From Paracoccaceae bacterium (GTDB lineage Bacteria > Pseudomonadota > Alphaproteobacteria > Rhodobacterales > Rhodobacteraceae), in NCBI GenBank assembly GCA_018222585.1, contig JAAFAB010000008.1:1-64000 (forward strand): DNA of 64,000 bases, given 5' to 3'. The notes below the pieces were generated by a model. The model ran no database searches and was not told the DNA's origin. It saw nothing but the letters and a program-made list of their open reading frames with translations. Every line of letters starts with the position of its first letter. Position 1 is the first letter of the stretch. Below are positions 16,867 to 26,561 of the stretch, one piece after another. A program made the translations under genes and the position numbers.

Positions 16867-16928
16867 CCATTCGATGGCCGAAAATACTCCGGGGGAGCCC
16901 GCCGCAGGCGGGTGGGGGCAGAGCCCCC
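16867..16928 (+). repeat. Intergenic repeat copy 3 (class B arm)
   Basis: Head CCATTCGATGGCCGAAAATA then CTCCGGGGG, followed by a CCCGCCGCAGGCGGG stem and a GGGGGCAGAGCCCCC hairpin. It lies between gcdH and the VOC gene. Confidence 0.75.
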
Positions 16929-16950
16929 AAATGGAAAGCCCCCCAATGGA

Positions 16951-16976
16951 AAGGGCGCCGGTCTCCCGACGCCCTT
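16951..16976 (-). terminator. Hairpin after gcdH
   Basis: Stem AAGGGCG/CGCCCTT around a 12-base loop, 25 bp past the gcdH stop on the minus strand, followed by TTTCC. Probable weak terminator. Confidence 0.5.
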
Positions 16977-17000
16977 CAATCTCTCAGCCGACCCGTGGAA

Positions 17001-18227
17001 TCAGAAAAACGCCTGCAACCCGGTCTGCGCCCGGCCCAGGATCAGCGCGTGCACGTCGTGGGTGCCTTCGTAGGTGTTCACCGTCTCCAGGTTCGCCGCG
17101 TGGCGCATCACCTGGTACTCGATCTGGATGCCGTTGCCGCCGTGCATGTCCCGCGACATCCGCGCGATATCCAGCGCCTTGCCGCAGTTGTTGCGCTTGA
17201 TGAGAGAGACCATCTCGGGCGCCGCCTTGGCACGGTCGAACAGGCGACCGACCTGCAGGGCGGCCTGCAGGCCCAGGGCGATCTCGGTCTGCATGTCGGC
17301 CAGCTTCTTCTGGTACAGCTGCATCCCCGCCAGCGGTTTGCCGAACTGCTTGCGGTCGAGACCGTACTGCCGCGAGCGGTGCCAGCAATCCTCGGCGGCG
17401 CCCATGACGCCCCAGGCGATGCCGTAGCGGGCGCGGTTCAGACAGCCGAAGGGACCTTTCAGGCCCGAGACATGCGGCAGCAGGGCCTCTTCGCCGACTT
17501 CCACGTTGTCCAGCACGATCTCGCCGGTGATCGAGGCGCGCAGTGACAGCTTGCCGCCGATCTTCGGCGCCGACAGACCCTTCATGCCCTTTTCCAGCAC
17601 GAAACCACGGATGGCGCCGTCATGGGCCTCGGACTTGGCCCAGACCACGAAGACATCGGCGATCGGCGCGTTGGAAATCCACATCTTCGAGCCAACCAGA
17701 CGGTAACCGCCCTCGGTCTTGATGGCGCGGGTCTTCATGCCGGCGGGGTCGGAACCCGCATCGGGCTCGGTCAGGCCGAAGCAGCCGATCCACTCGCCCG
17801 AGGCCAGCTTGGGCAGGTACTTCATCCGCTGCTCTTCGCTGCCATAGGCATAGATCGGGTACATCACCAGCGAGCTCTGCACCGACATCATCGAGCGGTA
17901 GCCCGAATCGACCCGCTCCACCTCACGCGCGACGAGGCCGTAGCTGACATAGCCCGCACCGATGCCGCCGTATTGCTCAGGGACAGTGACGCCCAGCAGA
18001 CCCATCTCGCCCATCTCGGCGAAGATGCCGGGCTCGACGCCCTCGTTCAGGTACATCTCCTCGACCCGCGGCATCAGCTTTTCCTGCGCGAAGGCATGGG
18101 CGGTGTCGCGGATCATCCGCTCTTCCTCTTCCAGCTGGTCCTCCAGCAGGAAGGGATCCTCCCACGAGAAGCTGGACATGTTGGGGCGGTCCTTGTCCTT
18201 CAGGACGGGGCGGTTGGGGGTATCCAT
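17001..18227 (-). CDS. gcdH: Glutaryl-CoA dehydrogenase
   Basis: A 408-residue FAD acyl-CoA dehydrogenase that oxidises and decarboxylates glutaryl-CoA to crotonyl-CoA in lysine/tryptophan breakdown. The flavin/substrate segment is [19 protein letters not shown]. The catalytic base is the Glu of [17 protein letters not shown], the form typical of GcdH rather than other acyl-CoA dehydrogenases. [18 protein letters not shown] is also GcdH-like. The ATG at 18227 follows GAGGAGAG. A divergent LysR gene shares the 131-bp promoter region, the common arrangement for gcdH, and probably controls it. Confidence 0.93.
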   Translation of the reverse strand: MDTPNRPVLKDKDRPNMSSFSWEDPFLLEDQLEEEERMIRDTAHAFAQEKLMPRVEEMYLNEGVEPGIFAEMGEMGLLGVTVPEQYGGIGAGYVSYGLVAREVERVDSGYRSMMSVQSSLVMYPIYAYGSEEQRMKYLPKLASGEWIGCFGLTEPDAGSDPAGMKTRAIKTEGGYRLVGSKMWISNAPIADVFVVWAKSEAHDGAIRGFVLEKGMKGLSAPKIGGKLSLRASITGEIVLDNVEVGEEALLPHVSGLKGPFGCLNRARYGIAWGVMGAAEDCWHRSRQYGLDRKQFGKPLAGMQLYQKKLADMQTEIALGLQAALQVGRLFDRAKAAPEMVSLIKRNNCGKALDIARMSRDMHGGNGIQIEYQVMRHAANLETVNTYEGTHDVHALILGRAQTGLQAFF

Positions 18228-18310
18228 GAGATCTCTCCTCGGGTTGCGGGGGCCGCATGGGGCCCTGGCCTTTGCGCCGCAATCTAGGCCATGGACGGCG
18301 GCGGCGCTAA

Positions 18311-18350
18311 CGCCTAATTCTTGCAAAGCTATGAGTTCGACGAATAGGCG
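18311..18350. promoter_or_regulatory. Candidate LysR operator between gcdH and its regulator
   Basis: Imperfect inverted repeat CGCCTAATTC (18311-18320) and GAATAGGCG (18342-18350) flanking 21 bp, ending eight bases before the LysR start codon. Position and symmetry suit binding by the divergent LysR protein. Confidence 0.45.
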
Positions 18351-18358
18351 TTCCGAAA

Positions 18359-19255
18359 ATGCGCAAACCCTACATACCTTCGGTTGGAGAGCTTGAAGCC
18401 TTTTGCGCATGTGCCCGCGTCGGCACCACCACCGGCGCGGCGCGGGAGCTGGGGCTGACGCAATCCGCCGTCTCACGTTCCATCGCGGCGCTGGAAGACC
18501 GGTTGGGGGTGGCGCTGTTCACCCGGGCGCGGCAGCGGCTGGCACTGTCGGACGCGGGCCGCTCGTTCCGGGTCGAGGCCGAGGCCCTGCTGGCGCGCCT
18601 CGATGCGGCGGCGACCTCGGTCATGGCCTTCGGCGGACAGGAGAGCGTGCTGCGTCTGTCGGTCCTGCCCAGCTTCGGGCGCTCCTGGCTGATTCCGCGC
18701 CTCGGCGCCTTCCGCGCCACGATGCCGGGAATCAGCTTCGATGTGGCGGCGCGGCTGGCGCCGGTGAACTTCGACAGCGACCCCTACGACCTGGCGATCC
18801 AGCGCAGCGCGCACCGGCAGAGCGGCGCGCGGCACCTGCACCTGCTGGACGAGGTGCTGGTCGCTGTTGCCGCCCCGTCGCTGGCGGGGGGCGGGGTGCT
18901 GTCGGACGCCGAGCTGCTCTCGCTGCCGCTGCTGCAGCAGTCGACCCGCCCGACCCTCTGGCCCGACTGGTTCCGCGAGGCCGGTGTCGATCCGCGCCAG
19001 GCCCTGCGCGGCGCCCGTTTCGATCACTTCGACATGGTGGTGGATGCCGCCGCCGCCGGGCTGGGCGTCGGGCTGGTGCCCGAGGTCATCGCCGAGCGAC
19101 CACTGGCCGAAGGGCGGCTGAAGCTGGCGTCCGGGCGCCGGCTGGACACCGGGCAGGCCTACATGCTGATCCACCCCGACCGCTCGGAGGCGCTGCCCGG
19201 CTTCGCCCGCTTCCGTGACTGGCTGGCGGCGGAGCTGGCGGGGATCTGGGCCTAG
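18359..19255 (+). CDS. LysR-family regulator, likely of gcdH
   Basis: A 298-residue LysR protein. The DNA-binding helices are at about residues 18-65 ([29 protein letters not shown]). The effector domain has the [15 protein letters not shown] segment found in GcvA-like LysR proteins. The start ATG is at 18359. It is divergent from gcdH, with a candidate operator directly before its start, so autoregulation and control of gcdH are likely. Effector inferred, not shown: glutarate or glutaryl-CoA. Confidence 0.9.
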   Translation: MRKPYIPSVGELEAFCACARVGTTTGAARELGLTQSAVSRSIAALEDRLGVALFTRARQRLALSDAGRSFRVEAEALLARLDAAATSVMAFGGQESVLRLSVLPSFGRSWLIPRLGAFRATMPGISFDVAARLAPVNFDSDPYDLAIQRSAHRQSGARHLHLLDEVLVAVAAPSLAGGGVLSDAELLSLPLLQQSTRPTLWPDWFREAGVDPRQALRGARFDHFDMVVDAAAAGLGVGLVPEVIAERPLAEGRLKLASGRRLDTGQAYMLIHPDRSEALPGFARFRDWLAAELAGIWA

Positions 19256-19284
19256 GCCAGACGGGATAGGCCCCCTGCGGGCCA

Positions 19285-19320
19285 TGCCTCCGGCGGGAGT
19301 ATTTCCAGCCGTCGAATGGG
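19285..19320 (-). repeat. Intergenic repeat copy 4 (class B arm)
   Basis: Reads GCCTCCGGCGGGAGTATTTC then CAGCCGTCGAATGGG, the reverse orientation of copy 3. The two flank the gcdH/LysR pair as an inverted repeat 2.4 kb apart. It lies 30 bp after the LysR stop. Confidence 0.75.
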
Positions 19321-19424
19321 ATGGGCGGAAGCGCGCCATCCGGCCCCGCCGCGCCGGGTCCCGCCATCTTGGACTTCGCTGCGCGCGGGAGTAGGATGCC
19401 CTCTGCACAGCGCAAGAGGTATCC

Positions 19425-19907
19425 ATGACCCCCGAACAGAAAGCCGCCCTGCCCTACCGCCCCTGTGTCGGGGTCGTGCTGGTCAACGCCGACGGCCATG
19501 TCTTCACCGGACAGCGGCTGGATTCCGACGTACCCGCCTGGCAGATGCCCCAGGGCGGCATCGATCCGGGCGAAACACCCGAGGTGGCGGCGCTGCGCGA
19601 GCTCTGGGAAGAGACCGGCGTTCAGGCCGAAAAGGTCACCGTCGAAGCCGAGACCGACGAATGGATTCCCTACGACCTGCCCGATCATCTGCTGGGCAAG
19701 GTCTGGGGCGGGCGCTTCCGCGGACAGGAACAGAAGTGGGTGTTGATGCGTTTTCACGGCACGGATGCGGATGTGAACATCGAAACCGCGCATCCCGAGT
19801 TCAGCGAGTGGCGCTGGATGCCACCGCAAGATCTGGTGGAGAACATTGTCCCCTTCAAGCGCGCCGTCTATGCGCGTGTGCTTGAGCTGCTCGGAGACAG
19901 GATTTGA
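19425..19907 (+). CDS. rppH: RNA pyrophosphohydrolase (Nudix)
   Basis: A 160-residue Nudix hydrolase that removes pyrophosphate from the 5' end of triphosphorylated RNA and so starts mRNA decay. The N-terminus has [16 protein letters not shown]. The Nudix box is [22 protein letters not shown] (about residues 47-68), and the tail [28 protein letters not shown] is family-typical. Its TGA overlaps a TTG start of the next gene, so the two are translationally coupled. Confidence 0.94.
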   Translation: MTPEQKAALPYRPCVGVVLVNADGHVFTGQRLDSDVPAWQMPQGGIDPGETPEVAALRELWEETGVQAEKVTVEAETDEWIPYDLPDHLLGKVWGGRFRGQEQKWVLMRFHGTDADVNIETAHPEFSEWRWMPPQDLVENIVPFKRAVYARVLELLGDRI

Positions 19908-20392
19908 AGAACTTTGCCCCCCTGACCACCGCCGCCCTCGTGGGCGCCCTCTCCTCCGGCCCCGCCCTGGCGCTGTCCTGCCTGCCTGCCGATGTCCGGC
20001 AGAGCTATACCCAGGTCGACGAGGCATCCGAGACCTACGTGGTGCTGCTCGGCGCGTTCGACTTCAAGGACCTGAAGCTGCCCGAGCGCGACCTGAGCGA
20101 TCCAGACCCCGAAGAGATCAGCTTTCCCGCCCGGTTCACCGGGCAGGCCCTGGGCGATGACGGCTTCGGCGGCGACTACATGCTGGACATGACGGTGACC
20201 CTGAACTGCCTCGGCCCCTGGTGCGCCGGGCAGCCCGCCCCGGGCGAAGCCCTGGCCTTCGTACAGAAGACCGCCACCGGACTGGTGCTGGGCCTCGGCC
20301 CCTGCGGCGGCCAGCACTTCGCCGCGCCCGACCCCGCGCAGATCGAGGCCGTCGAAGCCTGTCACACCGCGGGCGAATGCTCCGCCGAGTGA
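19904..20392 (+). CDS. Secreted cysteine-rich protein of unknown function
   Basis: A 162-residue protein I do not recognise. Residues 1-24 form a signal peptide ([20 protein letters not shown], then ALA). The mature part holds seven cysteines ([29 protein letters not shown]), suggesting disulfides in the periplasm. The middle region predicts beta strands. The start is TTG, overlapping the rppH stop as TTGA. Linkage to rppH may only reflect shared transcription. Confidence 0.75.
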   Translation: MKNFAPLTTAALVGALSSGPALALSCLPADVRQSYTQVDEASETYVVLLGAFDFKDLKLPERDLSDPDPEEISFPARFTGQALGDDGFGGDYMLDMTVTLNCLGPWCAGQPAPGEALAFVQKTATGLVLGLGPCGGQHFAAPDPAQIEAVEACHTAGECSAE

Positions 20393-20419
20393 CCGCCTGC
20401 GACCCGCGTCGCAGCCTTC

Positions 20420-21367
20420 TCAGCTCTTGAAATCGAAGAACCCGGTTCCGGCCTGCGCCAGCAGGGCCTCGGCCATGTCGGTGCCAAGGGCGGCGCCGTC
20501 CTCGATGGGCGCGCTGCGGTCCTCGGCCAGCGCCTCGCTGCCATCGGGGCGCAGGATCTCGCCGCGCAGGCGCAGGGTGCCGCCGGACAGCTCGGCCAGC
20601 CCGGCGATCGGCGTCTCGCAGGAGCCATCAAGCCGGCTCAGGAAGGCGCGTTCCGCCGCCAGTCGCTGCGCCGTGGTCCTGTCGTGGATCGCCTCCAGCA
20701 GTGCGGCGGTATCGCTGTCGGCACTGCGGCGCTCGATCCCGATGGCGCCCTGGGCGACGGCGGGCAGCATCTGGTCCGGCTCGATGGGGCTCTTCGCCAC
20801 CTCGGCCATCTCCAGCCGGTTCAGCCCGGCCATGGCGAGGAAAGTCGCCTCGGCCACGCCTTCCGACAGCTTGCGCAGTCGGGTCTGGACATTGCCGCGG
20901 AACTCGACCACCTGCAGGTCAGGACGCCGCACCAACAGCTGTGCCCGGCGGCGCAGGCTGGAGGTGCCCATCACCGCGCCGTCCGGCACATCGGCCAGCG
21001 AGGCATGGTTCAGCGAGACGAAGGCGTCGCGCACGTCCTCGCGCGGCAGGTAGCAATCCAGCACCAGCCCCTCGGGCTGCTCGACCGGCATGTCCTTCAT
21101 CGAATGGACGGCGATGTCGATCTCGCCCTCGGCCAGGGCCACCTCGATTTCCCTGGTGAACAGCCCCTTGCCGCCGACCTCGCGCAGGGCACGGTCCTGG
21201 ATCCGGTCGCCCGCGACCGAGATCACCACGACCTCGAAAGCCTCCTTCGGCAGATCGAAGGCGGCGGCGATGCGGTCGCGGGTCTCATGCGCCTGGGCCA
21301 GCGCCAGCGGAGAGCCACGGGTGCCGATCTTCAGGGGCTGGGCGGGGGTCGGGAATGTCTGCGTCAT
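20420..21367 (-). CDS. hemC: Hydroxymethylbilane synthase (porphobilinogen deaminase)
   Basis: A 315-residue cytoplasmic enzyme joining four porphobilinogens into hydroxymethylbilane. Markers are [13 protein letters not shown] near the N-terminus, the catalytic Asp region [13 protein letters not shown], the arginine-rich [11 protein letters not shown], and the cofactor-attaching Cys in [11 protein letters not shown]. It is divergent from hemE over 129 bp, so two successive heme/tetrapyrrole enzymes share one control region. The start is the ATG at 21367. Confidence 0.97.
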   Translation of the reverse strand: MTQTFPTPAQPLKIGTRGSPLALAQAHETRDRIAAAFDLPKEAFEVVVISVAGDRIQDRALREVGGKGLFTREIEVALAEGEIDIAVHSMKDMPVEQPEGLVLDCYLPREDVRDAFVSLNHASLADVPDGAVMGTSSLRRRAQLLVRRPDLQVVEFRGNVQTRLRKLSEGVAEATFLAMAGLNRLEMAEVAKSPIEPDQMLPAVAQGAIGIERRSADSDTAALLEAIHDRTTAQRLAAERAFLSRLDGSCETPIAGLAELSGGTLRLRGEILRPDGSEALAEDRSAPIEDGAALGTDMAEALLAQAGTGFFDFKS

Positions 21368-21496
21368 GGCCCTTGGTTACGCGCGCCCGCGCAGGCTGGC
21401 AAGCGGGCGCGTCCGGGCCGAGGTGTCGCAGGGCGCCTGCTTGACTTTCAGGCCCCGGAACGCGACCAGAGAGACCGACAAGCAGAGAGGGACGAC

Positions 21497-22531
21497 ATGG
21501 CCGAGAAGACGATCCTGCGCGCGCTCAAGGGCGAGGTGCTGCCGACCCCACCGATCTGGATGATGCGCCAGGCGGGCCGCTACCTGCCGGAATACCGCGC
21601 CACCCGTGCCCAGGCCGGGGATTTCCTGTCGCTCTGCTACAATCCCGAGCTGGCCGCCGAGGTCACCCTGCAGCCGATCCGCCGCTACGGTTTCGACGCG
21701 GCGATCCTCTTCGCCGATATCCTGCTGCTGCCCCAGGCCCTTGGCGCCGACCTCTGGTTCGTCACCGGCGAGGGCCCGCGCCTGTCGACCGTGACCACCC
21801 AGGCCGATTTCGACGTGCTGAAACCCGCCTCTGACGTGCACGAGGTCCTCTCGCCGATCTACGAGACGGTGAAGATCCTCAGCCGCGAACTGCCCGCCGA
21901 GACCACGCTGATCGGTTTCGCCGGCGCCCCCTGGACCGTGGCCACCTACATGATCGCCGGGCGTGGCACCCCCGACCAGGGCCCCGCCCATGCGCTGATC
22001 GCCGAGAACCGTCCGCTGTTCGAAGCCCTGCTGGAACGGCTGACAGAGGGCACCATCGAGTACCTCTCGAAACAGATCGACGCCGGGGCCGAGGTGGTGA
22101 AGCTCTTCGACAGCTGGGCCGGCTCGCTTTCGGGTGCGGACTTCGACCGCTACGCGCTGCAGCCCGCGAAACGCATCATCGCCGAGCTGAAGGCGCGCCA
22201 CCCGGGCGTGCCCGTCATCGCCTTCCCGCGCGAGGCGGGCGAGAAATATGTCGGCTTCGCCAAGGCCACCGGCGCAGATTGCGTCGCGCTGGACAATTCG
22301 GTCAGCCCCGACTGGGCGGCGGCCAATGTGCAGGTCGACGGCTGCGTGCAGGGCAACCTGGCCTCGAAACACATGGTGACCGGCGGCGATGCGCTGGTGG
22401 AAGAGACCCGCGCCATCGTGAAAGCCTTCTCGAAGGGGCCGCATATCTTCAACCTCGGCCATGGCATCACCCCGGATGCCGACCCCGAGAACGTCCAGCT
22501 GATGATCGACACGGTGCGCGCCACCGCCTGA
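21497..22531 (+). CDS. hemE: Uroporphyrinogen decarboxylase
   Basis: A 344-residue enzyme converting uroporphyrinogen III to coproporphyrinogen III. The active-site loop is [20 protein letters not shown] near the N-terminus, with [23 protein letters not shown] and the C-terminal [10 protein letters not shown] also intact. The ATG at 21497 follows GAGAGGGACGAC. It is divergent from hemC. HemF and HemN, which use its product, are both encoded in this window. Confidence 0.97.
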   Translation: MAEKTILRALKGEVLPTPPIWMMRQAGRYLPEYRATRAQAGDFLSLCYNPELAAEVTLQPIRRYGFDAAILFADILLLPQALGADLWFVTGEGPRLSTVTTQADFDVLKPASDVHEVLSPIYETVKILSRELPAETTLIGFAGAPWTVATYMIAGRGTPDQGPAHALIAENRPLFEALLERLTEGTIEYLSKQIDAGAEVVKLFDSWAGSLSGADFDRYALQPAKRIIAELKARHPGVPVIAFPREAGEKYVGFAKATGADCVALDNSVSPDWAAANVQVDGCVQGNLASKHMVTGGDALVEETRAIVKAFSKGPHIFNLGHGITPDADPENVQLMIDTVRATA

Positions 22532-22558
22532 GATGGGGTCAAGGCCGGGATCCTCTCC

Positions 22559-23590
22559 TCAGGCTTTCCGGTCGCGGGGATCGTGTTCCGGCGCCTCGGG
22601 CGGCTCGTCCGGCAGGGCGGCGGCATCCTCGTGCAGCGGCCCCTCCTCGACCAGCCGGTCCTCTTCGGGCTGGCTGTCGACGGGCTGCCCCCCGGTCTCC
22701 TTGCCGGTCAGCACCGTATCGGCCTCGCCCCGCTGCGGCGCAGGATCCGGGCTGCCTGCGAACGTCGCCCGCATCCGGTCGATCTGCACGTTCAGCGACG
22801 CCCCCAGCAGGACCACGAAGGCCGAGACATAGAGCCAGAACAGCAACGCCATGGCCGCCCCGAGCGAGCCGTAGACCTCATTGTAGTTGGCAAAATTGCT
22901 GAAATAGAGCGACAGCCCGTAGGAGGCCCCCATCCACAGCACCACGCTGAGCAGCGCGCCGGGGGTGGCCCAGGACATCCGCTCTCCGCGGTTGTTCGGG
23001 CCGAAGCGATAGAGCAGCGACAGGCCCACCATGACGGCGGTGACGGCGCAGAGCAGGCGCAGCGCCTCGACCGCGAAGGAGGCCACGGGCCCCAGCGGGA
23101 TGAAGGTCAGCACGATCGGCAGCACGACGACCGAGCTGAGCGCCACCAGCCCGACACCCAGAAGCGCAACGGTCAGCAGCAGGGCGATCATGTAGTGGCG
23201 CAGCGAACCCCGGTTCTCCTGCCCATGGATGGTGTTCAGCCCCAGGATCATCGCCGCCACGCCCGAACGCGACGACCAGATCGCCACGGCGAGGGACACC
23301 ACACCCGCCCAGCCCAGGGTCGAGCCCGACGAGGCCGAGATCTTGTAGACCTGCGCCGCGACCAGCGAATAGACCTCGTCCGGCATGATCTCGCGGACCA
23401 GCTGCAGTTGCTCGATCACCACCGAAGGGTCCGAGATGATCCCCCAGAGCGCGATCAGCGCCGCGATGCCGGGAAAGAGCGCCAGCATGGCGTAGAAGGC
23501 CACCCCGGCAGCAACCAGCGCCATGTTGATCTCGCCGATCTGCAGGAAGATCCCTGACAGGACGGTCCAGGCTCTCTTCAGGTAGTCCAT
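22559..23590 (-). CDS. YihY/BrkB-family inner-membrane protein
   Basis: A 343-residue protein with the family pattern: an N-terminal amphipathic part, then GVAFYAMLALFPGIAALIALWG, and further helices through VVLWMGASYGLSLYFSNFANYNEVYGSLGAAMALLFWLYVSAF. The cytoplasmic tail (about 70 residues) is acidic, Pro-rich and poorly conserved. The biochemical role of the family is unknown, and its old annotation as ribonuclease BN was mistaken. It is convergent with hemE and 25 bp downstream of hemF, so it is probably co-transcribed with hemF. Confidence 0.88.
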   Translation of the reverse strand: MDYLKRAWTVLSGIFLQIGEINMALVAAGVAFYAMLALFPGIAALIALWGIISDPSVVIEQLQLVREIMPDEVYSLVAAQVYKISASSGSTLGWAGVVSLAVAIWSSRSGVAAMILGLNTIHGQENRGSLRHYMIALLLTVALLGVGLVALSSVVVLPIVLTFIPLGPVASFAVEALRLLCAVTAVMVGLSLLYRFGPNNRGERMSWATPGALLSVVLWMGASYGLSLYFSNFANYNEVYGSLGAAMALLFWLYVSAFVVLLGASLNVQIDRMRATFAGSPDPAPQRGEADTVLTGKETGGQPVDSQPEEDRLVEEGPLHEDAAALPDEPPEAPEHDPRDRKA

Positions 23591-23615
23591 TCCGCCCCCG
23601 TTCCGGTCGCGCCGT

Positions 23616-24506
23616 TCACACCCACTTTGCCAGCGGCGGCAGGGACATCAACACGGCATTGGCGTCATGCCCGGTTTCCAGCCCGAATTTCGTGCCGCGG
23701 TCATACACCAGGTTATATTCCGCATAGAGCCCACGATGCACCAGCTGCGCCTCCTTGTCCGCGCCGTCCCAGGTCTGGGCGCGGCGCTTGTCGGCCAGCG
23801 GCAGGAAGGCGGGCAGGAAGGCGCGGCCGACATCCTGGATGAAGGCGAAATCGGCCTCCCAGTCGCCGGAGTTGTGATCGTCGAGAAAGATCCCGCCAAC
23901 CCCGCGGGCGCGCTTGCGGTGCGGGATATAAAAGTACTCGTCCGCCCATTCCTTGAAGCGGGGGTAAAAGGTGGCGTCATGGCGGTCGCAGTGCTCTTGC
24001 TGCACGGCGTGGAAATGGGCGGTGTCCTCGGCGTATTCGATGCAGGGGTTGAGGTCGGACCCGCCGCCGAACCACCAGCCGTGCGGCGTCCAGAACATGC
24101 GGGTGTTCATGTGGACGGCGGGGGCGTGGGGGTTCTGCATATGGGCGACGAGAGAGATGCCCGAGGCCCAGAAGCGCGGATCCTCGGCCATGCCGGGCAG
24201 CCCCTTGCGCGCCGCCATGGACTTTTGCGCCCGCTCACCCAGGGTGCCGAAGACAGTCGAGACATTCACCCCGACCTTCTCGAAGACCCGCCCCCCGCGC
24301 ATCACCGACATCAGCCCGCCACCGGCGTCGCTGCCATCCTCGCTTGTGCGTTTCGTCGGCGTGACCTCGAAGCGGCCGGCAGGCTGATCCGACAACGGCC
24401 CCTCGACCTGGGCGTCCTCAAGCCCTTCGAAGGCCGCGACGATCTGGTCGCGAAGCTCGCGGAACCATGCGCTGGCGCGCGCCTTCTCATCCGTCATCTC
24501 TGCCAT
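23616..24506 (-). CDS. hemF: Oxygen-dependent coproporphyrinogen III oxidase
   Basis: A 296-residue enzyme that uses O2 to decarboxylate coproporphyrinogen III. Signature blocks are HMNTRMF, WWFGGGSDLNPC, FYIPHRKRARGVGGIFLDD and YNLVYDRGTKFGLETG. The oxygen-independent isoenzyme hemN is at 41707-43062 under FNR control, so the strain can make heme with or without oxygen. An inverted pair of repeats lies upstream of its start. Confidence 0.97.
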   Translation of the reverse strand: MAEMTDEKARASAWFRELRDQIVAAFEGLEDAQVEGPLSDQPAGRFEVTPTKRTSEDGSDAGGGLMSVMRGGRVFEKVGVNVSTVFGTLGERAQKSMAARKGLPGMAEDPRFWASGISLVAHMQNPHAPAVHMNTRMFWTPHGWWFGGGSDLNPCIEYAEDTAHFHAVQQEHCDRHDATFYPRFKEWADEYFYIPHRKRARGVGGIFLDDHNSGDWEADFAFIQDVGRAFLPAFLPLADKRRAQTWDGADKEAQLVHRGLYAEYNLVYDRGTKFGLETGHDANAVLMSLPPLAKWV

Positions 24507-24575
24507 GAACCGCTCCTTGTCACCGCTTGCCCCTCCCTAACAGCCCGCGCGCGCGGGCAGAAGAGGGCGCCGCTT

Positions 24576-24613
24576 CCATCTATTCGACGGCCACAAATAC
24601 TCCCGCCGGAGGC
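24576..24613 (+). repeat. Intergenic repeat copy 5 (class B arm)
   Basis: Reads CCATCTATTCGACGGCCACA then AATACTCCCGCCGGAGGC. It faces copy 6 48 bp away with the CCGGAGGC ends inward. Confidence 0.7.
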
Positions 24614-24661
24614 TCGGGGCTCCGCAGGAGCGCCGAAACAGGTTGGCCCCGTCGGGGCCAT

Positions 24662-24695
24662 GCCTTCGGCGAGAGTATTTTCAGCCATCGAATGG
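24662..24695 (-). repeat. Intergenic repeat copy 6 (class B arm)
   Basis: Reads GCCTTCGGCGAGAGTATTTT then CAGCCATCGAATGG, inverted relative to copy 5. It lies downstream of the SDR gene stop. Confidence 0.7.
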
Positions 24696-24730
24696 AGAAA
24701 GATCACTGCGCCAAGGTCAGTGCCCGAAAG

Positions 24731-25531
24731 TCAATGGGCGGGCGCGGCGACCGGGTCCAGCAGGGTGCGGCCACCGTCGACGGTGACGATCTGGCCGGTC
24801 ATGAAGGAGGAGGCATCGCAGGCGAGATACTGCACGGCCTCGGCCAGTTCGCTGGGCGGCGCGATGCGCGACAGCGGGGTGTGATCCTCGATATCCTCAC
24901 GGAAATCGGAATTGTCGCGCAGGGTCTCCTTCAGCGAGGAGGACATGACCGAACCGAAGGCCAGCGCGTTGACCCGGATGCCATGCGGTGCCAGCGCCAC
25001 GGCCAGCGAGCGGGTCATCTGGTCCAGCGCCGCCGTGGCCACCGAGAAGCCCATCAGGTCGGGGTGGGTCCGGCGCGCGGCGATGGAGGACAGGTTGACG
25101 ATCGCGCCACCGCGCGGCCCGTCGGGGGCCTCGGCCTGCTTGATCATCCGCTTGGCGACGGTCTGACTGACCCTGAGCGCGGTCAGCAGGTTCTGCTGCA
25201 ACATGGTCTCCATGGCGTCGTCATCGGGGTTCAGCGGATCCGAGACCAGCACCTGCCGAGAGGCATTGACCAGGATATCCACCTGATCGAAGGCGTCGAT
25301 GGTCGCCGAGAGCAGGTTGGCGATGGTCAGCTTCTCGCGCAGGTCGCCGGCGAAATAGCGGATGTTGCCCTCTTCCACCGCCTCGCCCAGTTCTTCGCGC
25401 AGCCGGTCCTCGTCCATGTCGGCGAACATGACGTTCGCGCCCTTGTCGGCGAACAGCCTGCCGATGGCCAGACCGATGCCATGCGCGGCGCCGGTCACGA
25501 TGGCGGTCTTGCCCGCGATCGAGAAACTCAT
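24731..25531 (-). CDS. SDR-fold protein lacking catalytic Tyr and Lys
   Basis: A 266-residue short-chain dehydrogenase/reductase fold. The cofactor motif TGAAHGIGLAIG and the segments DVDILVN-like (QVDILVNAS), IVNLSSIAARR and HGIRVNALAFGSV are intact. The usual catalytic YxxxK is replaced: aligned on the helix it reads FSVAT (codons TTC and ACG checked), so both Tyr and Lys are gone while the Ser remains. The common NNAG motif is also VNAS. It is unlikely to be a normal oxidoreductase and may bind a nucleotide or act as a regulator. The start at 25531 follows AGGGG and is 2 bp after the methyltransferase stop. Confidence 0.85.
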   Translation of the reverse strand: MSFSIAGKTAIVTGAAHGIGLAIGRLFADKGANVMFADMDEDRLREELGEAVEEGNIRYFAGDLREKLTIANLLSATIDAFDQVDILVNASRQVLVSDPLNPDDDAMETMLQQNLLTALRVSQTVAKRMIKQAEAPDGPRGGAIVNLSSIAARRTHPDLMGFSVATAALDQMTRSLAVALAPHGIRVNALAFGSVMSSSLKETLRDNSDFREDIEDHTPLSRIAPPSELAEAVQYLACDASSFMTGQIVTVDGGRTLLDPVAAPAH

Positions 25532-25533
25532 GG

Positions 25534-26553
25534 TTATCCCCTCTGACGTCCCTTGCCGGACCCTAGACCGGCGGGCGCCCTTTGGCGAGAGGGCCGCTCG
25601 GCCCGGAACAGCTTGAAGCTGCGGTCGCCGCCGATCCGCTCCACCTCGCCGAAGTTTTCGGCCAGCACCGCCTCGTAGCCCAGATGGGCGTTGGCGACCA
25701 TGTAGAGCACGCCTCTCGGCGTCATCGCCCCGGCACTCGCGCGGATGAAGGCGCGGCCCAGCTCGGGATCTGCGTTGCGGGACTGGTGGAAGGGCGGATT
25801 CATCAGCACGAAGTCCAGCATCCGTGCCGGCTTCCAGGTGGTCGCATCGGCCCAGTGGAAGCTGGCGCGGGGGTCGGCGACATTGACCCGGGCGCACTCC
25901 AGCGCGGCATGGTCGGCTTCGACCAGCTCCAGCGCGGTGATCTTCGGCGAGGCTTTCAGCGCCTCGGCCGAGAGATACCCCCAGCCCGCCCCCAGATCGG
26001 CGCCATGGCCCGACAGCGACGGCAGCGCCGCGGCCAGCAGCGCCGAGGCCGGGTCGACGCCATCGGCCGAGAAGACGCCCGGCGCGGTCTGCCAGCCCTC
26101 GACGACCTGTCCGGCCGGCGCGCGCCAGCCCGAGAAATCTCCGCTCTCGATCACGAAGAGCTTGCCATGGGCCTTGGACAGCGGGGAAGAGACCTGGCCC
26201 AGACCGCGCGCGGCCTTCAGCATCGAATCGACGCCCTCGTCCTTCTGGCCGTCGACGATCACCAGCCCTTCGGAGACCTCGCAGGCCCGGGCGATCAGGT
26301 CGCGGGCCTCGGCCTTGGCGCGGGTCAGGCAAACCAGCGCGGCGGCATAGGGGCCTTCGGCGGCGGTCTTCACCGCATAGCCCTGACGCTCGAAGGCGAC
26401 ATGATCGGGGCGGAAGCCGGTCACGACCTCCACCCGGTCCTTCGGCAGGGCCGAAAGATCAGCGCCAGCACGCGGGGCAAAGACGGCGATCCTGCCCGCT
26501 TCGGGAAGCGGCAGGCCCCCCTCGATCGCGAGGGTGAGACGGGTTCCGAGCAT
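25534..26553 (-). CDS. RsmC-like class I methyltransferase
   Basis: A 339-residue protein in two halves. The N-terminal half resembles the inactive MTase-like domain of RsmC. The C-terminal half has a SAM-binding motif HGADLGAGWGYLS and the N2-guanine methyltransferase signature NPPFH in VLMNPPFHQSRN. This matches 16S rRNA (guanine1207-N2)-methyltransferase, though RlmG-like specificity cannot be excluded. The start ATG at 26553 is eight bases after clpS; the stop is 2 bp before the SDR start, so clpS, this gene and the SDR gene probably form an operon. The C-terminus is basic. Confidence 0.85.
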   Translation of the reverse strand: MLGTRLTLAIEGGLPLPEAGRIAVFAPRAGADLSALPKDRVEVVTGFRPDHVAFERQGYAVKTAAEGPYAAALVCLTRAKAEARDLIARACEVSEGLVIVDGQKDEGVDSMLKAARGLGQVSSPLSKAHGKLFVIESGDFSGWRAPAGQVVEGWQTAPGVFSADGVDPASALLAAALPSLSGHGADLGAGWGYLSAEALKASPKITALELVEADHAALECARVNVADPRASFHWADATTWKPARMLDFVLMNPPFHQSRNADPELGRAFIRASAGAMTPRGVLYMVANAHLGYEAVLAENFGEVERIGGDRSFKLFRAERPSRQRAPAGLGSGKGRQRG

Positions 26554-26561
26554 CGGCTGCC

